Shown: positions 1-15,379 of the stretch, piece after piece
Layout of the letters: every line of letters starts with the position of its first letter
How positions within the stretch are numbered: position 1 is the stretch's first letter
Origin: Primula veris
Taxonomy: Eukaryota; Streptophyta; Magnoliopsida; Ericales; Primulaceae
DNA: 64,000 nt
Assembly (NCBI GenBank): GCA_963682055.1
Contig: OY821748.1
Coordinates: forward strand, 26,686,661-26,750,660
Direction: 5' to 3'
The notes under the pieces: model-generated
What the model saw: only the letters and a program-made list of their open reading frames with translations
What the model was told of the DNA's origin: nothing
Databases searched by the model: none
Translations under genes and position numbers: made by a program

Positions 1-2187
1 CTCAGTTTACCCCCCTTCTTATACTGGCTTTATTTTGGAAACAACGAAAATAACGGTGAAAAAAACAAGGAAAATGCCATCGGAGACTACGAGTCTATGT
101 GTTAGGTATTGTTTCTTGATTGGATGAATTAGTTTAAATATGACCACATTGGCTGGGTCATTAATTTTAATCTTGTTTCGTCTTCTTACAGGTTTTGTTC
201 CTTTTCTTTCGGCTGAACTAGAGACAAACCTAAAATGTAACAAAAATACGGAGACAATGAAAAATTTGCTAATGACAATCAACTAAACAAACAATGAAAC
301 GGTAGCTACTGTAGAGATAGAAAAAAAACCTTTCGCATCACCAGAGAGACTAAACTTGTACATGCAAAGTATGCTCAGGCCATTTTTATTGACGTATAGA
401 TATGTTTTTTATGTTTGTCATGTTTTTATAATTATATTAGTATACAGGATGCAATTTCAGTCTAATGTTATCTTGAGTCTTATGTATCCCAGTACATTGT
501 GCATAATCAGGAATCTGTTTAGTTCATTGCTAATCACAATCTTAAATCATGTGGAAAAAGATAAAAGGTGATCAATTGAATGATAGTTTTACCAGTCAAG
601 TTACTGTTGTTTTCTGTTGATATTTCTCTAAAAGAAGCCCCACACTAGTCTTTATTTGCAAATTGCAAGTACTAATGACAATGAGTCATGATAGCTTGAC
701 GGATCTTTTTCTCAATTTGAAAAAGGAAACGTTTTTGATGATTCAGAAAAAAGTCTCCAGAAATGTTCGATATTGTAGTACAGTTTATAAAATTGCAGCT
801 GTTGGTCCATTTAAATTTGCAGTTGTCATCGCCTTTTACATTCTTTTAACTTGATCCGAGTATAATTACAATCCTAGACAGATTGGCTGGATTCCTTTGT
901 TTATATATGCTGGTAATGTTTCTAAAGCAGATTTGGGATTGATAATTTGTTTTAGTCATGTGATTGGTAGTTTGGCCTCCTGATAAATGCATTACATAAG
1001 CAGACTCTGAATTATATTATGAAAAACGATAGTAAACATTGTAGAGTTTGCCTATTCGCACTGATAAGAAATTTTGAATTGAACGTTACCAAATGAGGCT
1101 TTTCTATAAGGATTAGTACTAAGCGCTACAAATTCGTTTACATGTTTTCTAATTTTTCAAGTTTATTCCATCCCTTTTCTCACATACAGACTCTGAGATT
1201 AGTTATGAGTACTCTGTAAGTAACATGTTTATATCATATTTTGAAGTGGTTATGTCTTGGTCATTAAAAAATTTAAATACATGATGTTTTGGAGAAAAAA
1301 GGCGCATCCACATACTACTAAATATATAACCCAAAACTTGACTTAAAAAGAAGTTTTCAAATCTGTATCTGGTAGCGTGAGTCTCCAACTTATTGAACCT
1401 TGGTTTGACGAAAACCAGCAGAAATTAAAAAATTGGTCTTTAATCTTGATGGTACACTAAACCTATCCTGAAGTGGATTAGAACAACAGAAATATGACAA
1501 AATAAACCAGCTCATTTTAGGAAATGTTTATGTATCAGACTATGCTTATCTTAGAATGAGCTGTGTTAGCGATGCCTAACAAAATTGGTCTAATTCTAGC
1601 CTATGCTTATCTTAGAATGAGCCGTGTTAGCGATGCCTAACAAAATTGGTCTAATTCTAGCCTATGTTTATCTTAGAATGAGCTGTGTTAGCGATGCCTA
1701 ACAAAATCAGACTGCCAAAATACGATTAATGTATTAGGCAAATGCTAATTTCCACAAGTATTTGTTTTTAGAAAAATAAGTCATACTCAGTTCATTTTGT
1801 TTTGAGTTCGTAGGCAATCAAGGAAACTGACCTTCTTCTCAAAAAAGAAAAGAAAAAGGAAACCGACCTGCAACCTTCTTTTGGAATTTGGATGACAAAC
1901 AAGGTATACAGTCTCAAGCCTAGGAAATCAACAAGTGATACCCAAGTGGTTATAGACCTCTCTATTTTAACAACAAAATGAAATTACTTTATTTTAAATT
2001 ATAGATCATCAGATATTATAATTAAAACCTTCCTTTTATCACTTTATAATACGAATATTAGCCTCTTCCCCTTTAATCTGGTTTCATTAGCATAAACTCC
2101 TACGTATAATGAAACTAAAAGCAACAAGTTATTAGCCACTGGAACATGCTTCTACTGATTGCAAAAAGGTACTTTAAGATAATCTTT
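1..2187. other. Non-coding flank, no gene recognised
   Basis: AT-rich sequence. The open frames here are short (under 90 codons), lack recognisable domains and show no splice-linked continuation, so I call no gene. The only structure I see is the 61-bp tandem repeat listed separately. The right end is the presumed target site of the Sirevirus insertion. Confidence 0.6.
1540..1707. repeat. 61-bp tandem repeat, about 2.7 copies
   Basis: Units begin at 1541, 1602 and 1663 (ctatgcttatcttagaatga...), each containing the short motif gttagcgatgcctaacaaaa. The copies differ by only one or two bases (gagctg/gagccg, atgctt/atgttt), so the amplification is recent. GTTAG...CTAAC within the unit is a small inverted repeat. 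Confidence 0.85.
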
Positions 2188-2192
2188 CCATA

Positions 2193-2887
2193 TGACCATA
2201 TTTCTGGCCTATTAAATTTTTGTTGTCAATTGTTTTGAATAAAATAATACAAGTTGATGGTTAAGAATTAAGACAGCATAATGTTTACAGGTGATGTTGC
2301 AACCTCAGTTGTAACTACAGTTCTAACCTGCTAATACGCAGGATTCTGCTGAATTCTGTCTAATTGCAAAATTATTCTTTAAAGACTTTTATGTGAATGA
2401 AAGTATGGAGGATATATTCTCACATGTTTAAAAAAATTCTATCTATATATATATTTGAGAATATTAAAGTGATAAATAATGGAAATTGTTTAAAAGATAT
2501 ATGGAGATTAGTTTAAGAAGATAGTGTTCCTTTAATTGTGGAAACTAGATCTCTTTTATTATCCAGTGTCTTTATCCCCTCATTCAATCTATGTGTTTCC
2601 AAATCACCAATGATCTAATTAGAGTGAATATATGGAGTTATGGTTTCACGTTTTATTAAGATTGTATTTCTAAAAATATATTGTTTTATATGTTGCTTGT
2701 ATAAGAAAATAGTAACTCCTATTGTCAAGCTAGTCTACTAACAGGTATTAACATAAGATTGAGTTCACTCAATTGCAGCATTATCTCACTCAAGATATGG
2801 GAAGGTTGATCAATCAGAAGAGTCCAAATCAATCAACAAGTTCTTGAAGAAATAAGATTATTTTTACTCTTTAAATAGTTAATAGTT
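2193..2887 (+). repeat. 5' LTR of the Sirevirus, truncated at its 3' end
   Basis: Aligns collinearly with 9773-10460 (gaccatattt..., aattaagacagcataatg..., ttgatcaatcagaagag...) with scattered substitutions, then diverges after aatagttaatag. About 400 bp that the 3' LTR retains are absent, and the sequence passes straight into mid-gag, so an internal deletion removed the LTR end, PBS and gag start. Confidence 0.8.
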
Positions 2888-2944
2888 TTTAAATTAAAGT
2901 AACAACTATTGAGGAATCAACAGACTTAGACAACCTAAAACTTG

Positions 2945-4053
2945 AAGAACTTATGAGAAATCTAAGCACTCATGAGTTAAAATTTTTAAAAAAATGGAGA
3001 ACAGAAAAGGGAATAGGCTTTCAAGCTAAGAAATATGAACCTAAATTCTGTGAGAATATGTGTGATGAAGAACAGCTGACCTTATTTGCTAAAAAGGTTT
3101 ACATAAAGTTCTACAAGAAAAAGCAGGATGATACTGGAACATCCAAAAACTTTCATAAAAGAGACAATCAATTTAGGCCAGAATCGAGGCTTAATAATAT
3201 GTCTAAAGGAAGGTGGAATTCTAAAGAAAAAGATGACAGAGAGTATTAGCCTTGAGAAATTCAAAGCAGATAGTGGAGAGGTTATGGTCATATTCAGGCT
3301 GAGTGTGTAAATACTTTTAAAAGGAACAAAAATGCTTATATAACCACTCACGGTGACAGTGAATCTGAGAGTAACAGTGATGAAGAGGATGAATCTAACT
3401 TTGTTAATTTTATGGGAAAAATCACTGAAAAAGAACCTGTGTATGAAAGTGATTGTGAGTCAGTTTCAACCTTAGTTACAACTGGTCTTAAAACCTATAC
3501 CAGTGATGAGGAATAACCCTCAGCTGAAAGTATTACTCAGCAGTATCTTGTTCTTTATAAAAAATATCAAAGTCTGAGTGAACAATCTTTAATCATCAAC
3601 AAACTTAATACTAATCTAAACGATGATATAAAGAATCTCACTGAGTAACTCCACAGACAACAGTTTGAGTTAACTGAGACCAAAAAGAAAATGAAACTGT
3701 TGAATGTGTCTGATTCAGAAAAGTTAGATGACATGTTGTCTTACTCTAAAGGTTCAAAAGACAACAGTGGTTTGGGTTACTGTGGTTATAAAAGCACTGA
3801 AAAAACTATTTTTGTTAAAGCTCTAGTAAAAGCTGAAACTCATGTTTTTGAAAATAAGGTTAGAAGTACAGTTGCAACAAGAAAAGGACAGAATAATTTT
3901 AAGGCTAAATCTACACTTGATTTAAAACTGTGTAACTTTTGCAAAAGACCTGGACATCTAGAAATCAGATGTTATTCAAAAATGCATAGAAAGTATATTT
4001 CTCAGAAAAACTGGTTGTCTTCTTCTTATAAAAAAATGAATTGGGTTTGGTAG
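2945..4053 (+). pseudogene. Copia gag remnant with zinc knuckle
   Basis: Open frames at 2953-3249 and 3691-4053, with intervening acidic, Ser-rich sequence broken by frameshifts and stops. The second frame ends in a CCHC zinc knuckle, C-x2-C-x4-H-x4-C (LCNFCKRPGHLEIRC, about 3930-3975), the nucleic-acid-binding motif of Gag. The N-terminal half of Gag is missing because of the deletion that also removed the PBS. The lysine-rich C-terminus runs into a stop at 4051. It would have packaged element RNA in the virus-like particle, but cannot be made intact. Confidence 0.8.
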
Positions 4054-7000
4054 GTTAAAAGTAAAAATGACTTAATTGCCAATAATAAAGTTGTCATTAT
4101 TTCTTTAAATGCTGCTACTACTAATGAATGGTACTTTGACAGTGGTTGTTCTAAGCATATGACAGGTAATGCAAGTGCTCTCAAAAATGTCATTAACCTT
4201 ACAGGAAATACTGTTGTGTTTGGGGGTGGAGACACAGGTAAAATAATTAGAAAATGAATCTTGTACAAACCTGAAATGCCTGAAATTAATGATGTATTTC
4301 TTGTAGATGGTTTAAAAGCTAATCTTATTAGTATTAGCCAACTATGTGATAACCACATGTTTGTTCAGTTTAACAAAGATACGTGTCTGATTACTGATGT
4401 GAATGATGACTTGATCATGACATGAGTTAGATCAGCAAATAGTTGCTATGTTTTTGAGAAAACTGAAAAAGGAATACCTGAGAGTAGGTGCAATCAAGCT
4501 ATAACCAATAATGTTGATATTTGGCATAAAAGGTTTGGTCATGTGAATTATAAAACCTTGGATAAACTTGTTAGAAAAGAACTGATAAGAGGCATTTCTA
4601 ATCTCAGTATTAAATCTCAAGGTGTGTGTGGTGAGTGTGCTCTAGGCAAACAAACAAAGAGTACTCATAAAAGTACTAGTCAGATTTATACCAAGAGAGT
4701 ATTAGAACTTCTTCATATTGACCTAATGGGTCCTATGCAAACTGAAAGTATTGGTGGTAAGAAGTATATTCTAGTAGTTGTAGATGATTTCTCTAGATAC
4801 TCATGGGTGGTGTTCTTAAAAAATAAAACTGAAACTTTTGAACTATTTAAAGCACTTTGTTTGAAACTGCAACTTGAAAAAGGATCCACTATTGGTAAAA
4901 TTGTTAGGGTCAGAAGTGATCATGGAACTGAATTTGAAAATAGTAAGTTCAGAAATTTCTACAATTCTCTAGGGATAAGTCATGAGTATTCAGCTCCAAA
5001 AACTCCACAACAAAATGGTGTAGTGGAAATAAAAAATAGAACCATTCAAGAAATGGCTAGAGTCATGCTTAACTCTAAGAAACTTGCCAAAAGATTTTGG
5101 GTTGAAGCTGTGAATACTGCATGTTATATTGTTAATAGAGTATATCTTACAAAATGTACTAACATGACTGCCTATTAAATTTGGAAAGGTAGAAAACCTA
5201 TTTTCAAGTATTTGGGTGTGTTTGTTACATTCTTAAGGATAGAGAATATCTTGGGAAGTTTGACCCCAAAAGTGATAAACGTGTATTCCTTGGTTATGCT
5301 CAAAACAGTAGAGCTTTCAGGGTCTATAATCTAAGAACAAAATGTGTCATGGAATCATATAATGTGTTATTTGATGATTTGAAAGATGTCTATGTGACTA
5401 CATATGATGATGATGAGTCTGGAATAAAAAATAAAGACATAGAAGAAACTCATCAAAGTGATAGTCCTGTAGAGGTTGGAAGTCCAGTTGTAACTGAGGT
5501 TGGAACCCAGAGTACAACAGATTCAGATGAAGAAGAAGATGACCCTCCAATTCAACCTACAATTAAAACTCGTTATGCTAGAACTTAGAAGAATCACTCC
5601 TTTGAAGATGTCATAGGAGAAGCCAACTCAGGTATGAAAACAAGAGGTAAAAGAAGTAATGTTGTTGACTTTGCTTGATATATTTCTCAGTTAGAATCTA
5701 AGAATATAAAAGAAACTTTGGAAGATAGTGAATGGCTACCTCAATTTGAGAGAAATGATGTCTGGACTTTAGTACCCAGACCTATCAATAAAAATGTCAT
5801 GGGTACTAAATAGATCTTTAGGAATAAGAGTAATGAAGATGGCATAATCCTTAGGAATAAAGCTAGACTTGTGGGTCAAGGATACACTCAAATTGAGGGA
5901 ATAGACTTTGATGAAACCTTTGCCCCTGTAGCAAGAATAGAATCTATTAGAATGCTACTCTCTCTTGCTTTCCTATATGACTTTAAGTTATTCCAACTAG
6001 ATATCAAAAGTGCTTTCTTGAATTGTAACATACAAAAAGAAGTCTATGTCAGTCAACCTAAAGGTTTTGAGAATTTCAAGTTTCTTGAACATGTTTTTCT
6101 CTTGAAAAAGGCCCTGTATGGTTTAAAACAAGCTCCTAGCGCTTGTTATGAAAGGTTAACTAAGTTCTTAATTGGAAAGGGTTTTAACAGATGAGGAGTT
6201 GACAAAACCTTGTTTACAAAGAAAACTCTTAAGGATATAATTGTTGCTCAAATTTATGTTGATGACATTGTGTTTGGCTCTACTTGTGATAACAAAATTG
6301 CTGAATTTATTTCTAATATGAAAGTTGAGTTTGAAATGAGTGGTGGAGGAGAATTAACTTACTTTCTAGAACTTTAAGTTAAGCAGAATGAAATATGCAT
6401 TTTTCTGTGCCAAACTAAGTATGTTGATAATCTTGTTAAGAAATTTGGTTTGAGTGAGAGTAAAGAGAAAAGAACCCCTATGAGTACTACTCTTAAATTG
6501 TCTAAAAATGATAAGGGTAAGAGTGTTTGTTCCAGTCTCTATAGGTCTATGATTGGAGGTCTTCTTTATTTGACTGCTAGCAGACCAGATCTTTGCTTAA
6601 GTGTAAGAGTGTGCCAGATATCAGGCAAATCCTCTAGAATTTCATCTTCTGGCTGTCAAAAGAATCTTAAGGTATGTTAAAGACACTACTCACCTTGGGC
6701 TTTGGTACTCTAAAGACACAAATCACTATTTGGTTGGCTACTGTGATGCAGACTGGGCTGGTAATATAGATGATAGAAAAGTACTTCTGGTGGTTGTTTT
6801 TATTTTGGGAATAATCTTGTGTCCTGTTTTAGCAAAAAACAAAATTGCATTTCTTTGTCAACTGCTGAGGCTGAGTACATTCCAGCTGGTAGTGGATGCA
6901 CTGAACTAATTTGGATGAAACAAATGTTAGCTGATTATAATGTCAAACAAGAAGTTTTGACTCTGTTCTGTGATAATAAAAGTGCTATAGATTTAGCAAA

Positions 7001-7200
7001 CAATCCAGTGCAACATTACAAAAGTAAACATATCGATATGAGACATCACTTTAATAGAGAATTGGTTGAATAAAAGAGCTTAATTTTAGAACATGTTTCA
7101 ACTGAAAGAGAATTAGCTGATATTTTCACAAAACCCCTTGATACAAACAAGTTTGAAACTTTAAGAAGTGATATTGGGGTATGTCACTATAGATCTAATT
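4054..7200 (+). pseudogene. Copia pol remnant: protease, integrase, RT, RNase H
   Basis: Domains in Copia order, split over frames. Protease: WYFDSGCSKHMTG near 4130 (D-S-G type catalytic motif). GAG-pre-integrase: IWHKRFGHVNY near 4518. Integrase: 4543-5178 with the D-D-E signature (HIDLMGP, RSDHGTEFE, NGVVE) and the TPQQNG motif. RT: LVGQGYTQIEGIDFDETFAPVA near 5871, LDIKSAFLN near 6000, and YVDDI near 6258. RNase H end: STAEAEY near 6860, DNKSAI and KHIDMRHHF near 6975-7050, then ADIFTKPL near 7110. In-frame stops (for example 5178, 5588, 6194, 6378) and frame changes make it a pseudogene. Integrase-RT-RNase H order distinguishes Copia from gypsy. Confidence 0.92.
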
Positions 7201-8120
7201 GAATACTCTTGTTATATATGTTTTTCTGAGAAAAACATCAATAACTTTTTTTTGTCTACGATAAGTCTTGATTGAGCTATGATGTTTGTCTTGAAAAAAC
7301 CGTTGGGTGATGTCTCAAAAATAGATGTGGGATAACTTGTCCTAAAACCTCTATGGTAATAGAGTTGTACGCACAAAGTGCATATTTTATATTCAGTTGC
7401 AAGCTTAGTTGCAACCTTGTTTGGAAAACAGAAAAATCAGTAGCCTTACAAAGAAAGTCATATTGCTTATGATCAAAGTCAGTATATGCTGGTTTCCTAA
7501 GTGAACTACAATGATAAAGTCAATACAAAATCTTGAATTATTTTTGACATCCTTTATACTCTTTCCTTACTGAGATGATCAAGCCAATTTTTGTGTAGAG
7601 GAAAAACAGATTTGTTTACTATAAGCTCTCAGTCGTAATTTTTATTGAATGGACATCCTATGAAAAATATATATTTTTGAGTAAATTGTTAGTATCTTGT
7701 GTTCAAAATTCTATAATATCGATTATTGTGTTTATTTTGAAACAAGTCAAGTTTCCTGTATTTCTTCAATTACTCATAAATCAAAAAAATCAGATAAATC
7801 TGTTTTAAATTGGAATGTAGATCTTTTATTCTTTGTTGTATTTATCTTCAACAGAATCTTGATGAGTCTTATTAAATTGGAATTTCTGTTGAAAGAAATG
7901 TGCCTATTTTTGGGCAAAATTGGTTCAAAAGGGGATTTGTGTATATCTTTTCAAAATTTGAAAGATATGGGCTTAATTGTTATTTAACCGAGTGTTTTTA
8001 CTAAGATAAACCAACACATATCAGAATTACTATCTCTCTCTTATTTCTTTTAAAAACTCTGTTTTTCTGAAAAATCCAATTTCTCGTGTTCCAGGTCCAG
8101 TTGCAACCTCAGATCCAACT
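7201..8120. other. Non-coding spacer between pol and env-like ORF
   Basis: About 0.9 kb with no supported coding frame; the 96-codon frame at 7697 has no recognisable motif. A long spacer between pol and the third ORF is usual for Sireviruses. It contains recurrent ttgcaac/cagttgcaa motifs (for example 7394-7416 and 8097-8106) shared with the LTR. A pyrimidine-rich stretch just before 8095 followed by ccag resembles a splice acceptor upstream of the third ORF, which might serve a spliced mRNA; this is inference. Confidence 0.5.
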
Positions 8121-9397
8121 ATGTCTAATTTGTCTCACAATCAACCTGATCTGAACTATGACTATGACAGTACCCTTGATGATTTTAGGAATAAGACTAA
8201 AACTCATAGAAGTTCTAAAGGTAAGGTAAGTGAATCCTCCTCTCCGAAACCTAAAAGGCGTAGAATCAAGAAACGTCCTGGTAGAACTACACAGAATGAC
8301 CCATTTTTTGTTAAATTTGTTTATGACACTCTAAATAGTGAAGTTGATCCTAGGTTCTGGAACACAACTATGTCTGGCATGTTTTATACACTTAGCACGA
8401 TGGAAATACACTCTAAAAGACAGCTGAATCTGACTAGTTATAGGAATATTCAACTGTATGTTGAAAATTTGTTGAAAGATGTGGGTCTTGCTAGAATAAT
8501 AAGCTTTCCTGAATCTTATTTTCCTGAACTAGTTAGGAAATTCTATGCTAATCTACATGAATGAGTGTTTGATGAGGGTGATATGGCTTGTGGAAGAGTG
8601 TTTGTGAGAGGTCATACTCTTGATTTTAACCCTGAATTGATTAATAAGTTTTTAGGAACTCCTAACAGACCCGAAGATGATCTAGACTGTGATATACATT
8701 CTGTAGCTTTGGCAATTACAGGGAAAGATGACCAGTTTGATGGAAATTCCATTAAAACATCTGCTTTGACACTCATTGCAGCTGTGTTGCACAAAATTTC
8801 TAAGTTTAATTGGACTCCAACCAAACAACCCTCTAAGATTACCAACGATATGACTGTGTTCATTTATAGGATTATGTCTAAAATTCCCATAGACTTTGGT
8901 AAGCATGTGTTCAATCTGATAAGAGAATTTTCTGATGTAAAAGCAAGCACAGTCCTGCTACATTTTCCCTACTTAATCTCTGGTATTCTTGTGTCACAAG
9001 TGGATTTGGTACCCCTTCTTTGATAAATCCCTTACTGCAATCCTTTGAAAAATCCACAAAATGTTCTTCTGCTCTCTATATTTCTGCTAAACTTCTAAAC
9101 GAAGGTCATATCAATGACATTATCGGTGAAAAAGGGAAGGAAAAAGTGTCTACTAGTGCTGCTCTTAGGAAGAAAGGTATAAGAAGATATTTGGAACAAC
9201 AGCTGGCCATTAATCAAGAGAAAAGGGTGGAGTTAGACACTCATGACTATGAGATCAAAAACCTGCTAGAAAATCTCAAAAAAAGTGACAATGATAGTGA
9301 TATTGACAGTGGCTATTCATTGAGCAGTGAAGATGAAGATGTAGTCAGAGATGAACCTGTTTCAACCAGAGCTCCTCATTCTAGAAGACCTTTTTAA
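8121..9397 (+). pseudogene. Sirevirus envelope-like third ORF, one stop and one frameshift
   Basis: A protein of about 425 residues in three consecutive frames: 8121-8564, the same frame continuing 8565-9023 after one TGA at 8562, then 9020-9397 after one frameshift near 9000. It opens with a basic, nuclear-localisation-like stretch (KPKRRRIKKRPGR, about residues 48-60), has a globular middle (FYANLHE ... VRGHTLDFNPELINKFLG) typical of the plant transposon-associated domain found in SIRE env-like proteins, and ends in a charged helical region and an acidic Ser-rich tail. I see no signal peptide. Function is unknown; the name env-like comes from position. It is far less damaged than gag-pol. 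Domain assignment is from memory of the family. Confidence 0.65.
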
Positions 9398-9772
9398 GAC
9401 CTAGTTTGTCCGGGTTGTGACAAATAGGGGGAGAAAAATGAGAGTTTATGCTTTGTGTTTGTTTCAATTTCTGCAAATTATGTGTTAAAACTATCTTGTG
9501 CCAGTCTTTTTGGCTTTCTGCTTGTTCTGCAACTTGTTTCTGAACTATGTTTCTTAATGATTGAATAAGTTCTGTAACATTGATGAATGGATGGTTATTT
9601 GAGTTTATAAAGTATCTGTAATTCTATCTTGCAGGGGGAGCTTAAGTGGTTAACTCAAAAGTACTGCAATGATAAAATACACTAAAGACTGTGTGTTCTA
9701 ACAAATTTGCAGGTGGAGCTGTTTTTGAATAAACTCAGATTATTTGTCAAATCCAATGACAAATGGGGAGAT
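9398..9772 (+). promoter_or_regulatory. Array of polypurine tracts before the 3' LTR
   Basis: Several G-rich purine tracts: aaatagggggagaaaaa (about 9422), gcagggggagc (about 9632), caggtggagc (about 9711), and the LTR-adjacent aaatggggaga (9761-9771). Multiple PPT-like copies upstream of the 3' LTR are a known Sirevirus feature; the last one touches TGTTAGGACC and is the likely plus-strand primer. Confidence 0.75.
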
Positions 9773-10876
9773 TGTTAGGACCATATTTTTGGCTTAGTAA
9801 CTCTTTGTTGTTAATTGGTTTGAACAAAATAATTCATTTTAATGGTTAAGAATTAAGACAACATAATGCTTACAGGTGAGGTTGCAACCTCCGTTGCAAG
9901 TACAGTTCTAACCTGCCAATACGTAGAATTCTGCTTAATTCTGTCTAATTGCATTACTTATTCTTTAAAGACTTTTATGTGAATGAAAATATGCAGGATA
10001 TATTCTCACATGTTTAAAAAATATTCTATCTATATTTATTTGAGAATATTAAAGTGATAAAGAATGTAAATTGTTTAAAAGATATATGGAGATTAGTTTA
10101 AGAAGATAGAGTTCCTTTAATTGTGGAAACTAGATCTCTTTTATTATGCAATATCTTTATCTCTTCATTCAATCTATGTGTTTTCAAATCAACAATGATC
10201 TAATTAGATTAAATATATAGAGTTATGTTTTCACGTTTTATTAAGATTGTATCTCTAAAAATATATTGTTTTATATGTTCCTTGTATAAGGAAATAGTAA
10301 CTACTATTGTCAAGCTAGTCTATTAACATGTATTAACATGAAGATTGAGGTCAATCAATTGCAGAATTATCTCACTGAAGATATGAGAAGGTTGATCAAT
10401 CAGAAGAGTTCAAATCAATCAACAAGTTCTTGAATAAAGAAGATTGTTTTTACTTTTTAAATAGTTAATAGATTTGCTTGTAAAAAGTGTGTGTTATAAA
10501 TTATAAACAACTCAACTTTGAGAGAATACACAATAAGCTTTAAAAACGAAAACAATGGTGAGATGTCATTGAATTTTTGAGTGATAGTTATAAAGTAGGA
10601 GCGATATAGAGATAGGCAAAAATAGGAAGTCTGAGAGTTTTCATTAAGACTTGAATCATATATTGTAAGCCATTATAATATCATTAATCTGGATAAGTGG
10701 ACCGGAGACGTAGCCTAGTTGAATGAACTCCGTTGTTAAATGTGCGTGTGATTTAATTTAAGTACATTTAATAATTGCACTTATGTCCATCATTATACTT
10801 AGGTTCCAACCTCAATTGCAACTGTACTTGAAACCTAACTGCATAACTGCAACTAGAACAATAGATATAAATTTCA
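9773..10876 (+). repeat. 3' LTR of the Sirevirus, about 1.1 kb
   Basis: Starts TGTTAGGACC right after a polypurine tract and ends ...aaatttca at 10876, giving TG...CA ends. The first 690 bp match 2193-2887. It contains the ttgcaacctc/ttgcaac palindrome-like motifs also seen in the spacer. The right edge is inferred from the CA end and the CCATT target-site match. Confidence 0.75.
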
Positions 10877-10881
10877 CCATT

Positions 10882-11850
10882 ATTTTACCCATTTTAGATT
10901 TCTTTAATACTATTGTTTATATGCATAGAAACTGGGCTGACCGAAACAATGTTTACAAATTGCAGATCATCTATGATGCACGAGACATTCTAATAAAAGA
11001 CAAATTTATTTTGTCTGACACGTCACACGTGTCATGTCCAAAACCAGTTCGACACTTCATGACACGTGTCATGTCCAAAACCAGTTCGACACTTCATGAC
11101 ACGTGTCAGATGCTACATTCTCGTGTTGTTGATCTGACCTATTGACAATGTGGACAGTTACCTGAACACCTTCTGAATTGTTGTGAAGACCTTAAGGACA
11201 AACTAAACACAAATTGCATTAAAAAAAATCTTTGAACTTTGAAATTTCACAATTTTTTCTTAAAAACTTAAAAAAAAACATTCATATCAAAATTGTAATT
11301 AATATTAAGATTTTTGAGTTACAATTAATCTATCAATATTTTTTTAACTTTTGGTAAACTTAATATATAAACAATTAATTAATTTTTGTGTCCTATCCAT
11401 GTTGGGTTTAAAATCTAAAAGTTTACTGTTTTACCATGTCGCGTCGGACACACGAATACGTGTTTTTGCTACATATTAGATTTTTAATTGGTGATAGCTG
11501 AAATGATGTTTTGTGCATCAAACTCACATTAAATTATGATTTTGTACCCTCTATTACCAAAATTTTAGCTGAGGAACCAAAGTATTATAATTTGACGGTT
11601 TTGTTCGTGTCCAACTAATTCTAACTAACGAAAACTATGAGGTCACTCCACATTTAGACCTCAACTCAAGGATGTAATATCAAAGCCACAAAAAGAAGAA
11701 AATAAAAACAAAATCAACAAACAAACTAGTAAATCAAAAGATTGGCAAGGATATTTTCATAAAGTAGGAGTTTCCCACCCACCCATCAAAGAAAGGGAAG
11801 AGAAGGAAACCCGGTTTATAGTAATATGGTAGTTTGGTTACTTAGTTAAC
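10882..11850. other. Intergenic spacer upstream of RPL13A
   Basis: AT-rich and non-coding. The 120-codon frame at 10783-11145 straddles the LTR end and the 37-bp repeat and has no motif. The only notable structure is the G-box tandem repeat at 11025-11108. Confidence 0.55.
11025..11108. repeat. 37-bp tandem repeat carrying three G-boxes
   Basis: Units start at 11025, 11062 and 11099 (acacgtgtcatgtccaaaac...). Each start holds CACGTG; the second and third sit in a perfect palindrome tgacacgtgtca. CACGTG is the G-box bound by plant bZIP and bHLH factors (established knowledge). It lies about 0.85 kb upstream of the RPL13A start codon, so a distal regulatory role is possible but unproven. Confidence 0.8.
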
Positions 11851-11912
11851 GGGCCTTAAAAAGTATTAAGCCCAACTCAGAAACCAAACCCTATCCCACA
11901 CAGATATAAATA
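11851..11912 (+). promoter_or_regulatory. RPL13A core promoter: site II, telo-box and TATA
   Basis: Contains agcccaac at about 11869 (reverse complement of the TGGGCY site II element), a telo-box AAACCCTA at 11886-11893 and TATAAATA at 11905-11912. Site II plus telo-box is the classical promoter pair of plant ribosomal-protein genes and couples them to growth. Transcription would start about 25-35 bp after the TATA box, giving a short 5' UTR that includes the (ga)n tract ending near 11960. Confidence 0.7.
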
Positions 11913-11965
11913 CTTTATATCCATTTCCGGCACTCCAGAGAGAGAGAGAGAGAGAGAGAGTAAAA

Positions 11966-15379
<3,414 letters not shown>

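Larger units (their letters stand above)
2193..10876 (+). mobile_element. Decayed Sirevirus-type Copia retrotransposon with env-like ORF
   Basis: Plus-strand Copia order: LTR, gag with a zinc knuckle, protease, integrase, reverse transcriptase and RNase H, a long non-coding spacer, a third ORF, several purine tracts, LTR. The third ORF and the multiple polypurine tracts are hallmarks of the Sirevirus (SIRE/Maximus) lineage. The 3' LTR (9773-10876) has TG...CA ends. The 5' LTR begins at 2193, has lost the bases after TG and is homologous only to about 2887; the rest of the LTR, the PBS and the gag N-terminus are missing. Flanking pentamers CCATA (2188-2192) and CCATT (10877-10881) look like a degraded 5-bp target duplication. 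Stops and frameshifts throughout gag-pol make it non-functional. The end assignment is inference; the lineage is well supported. Confidence 0.85.
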
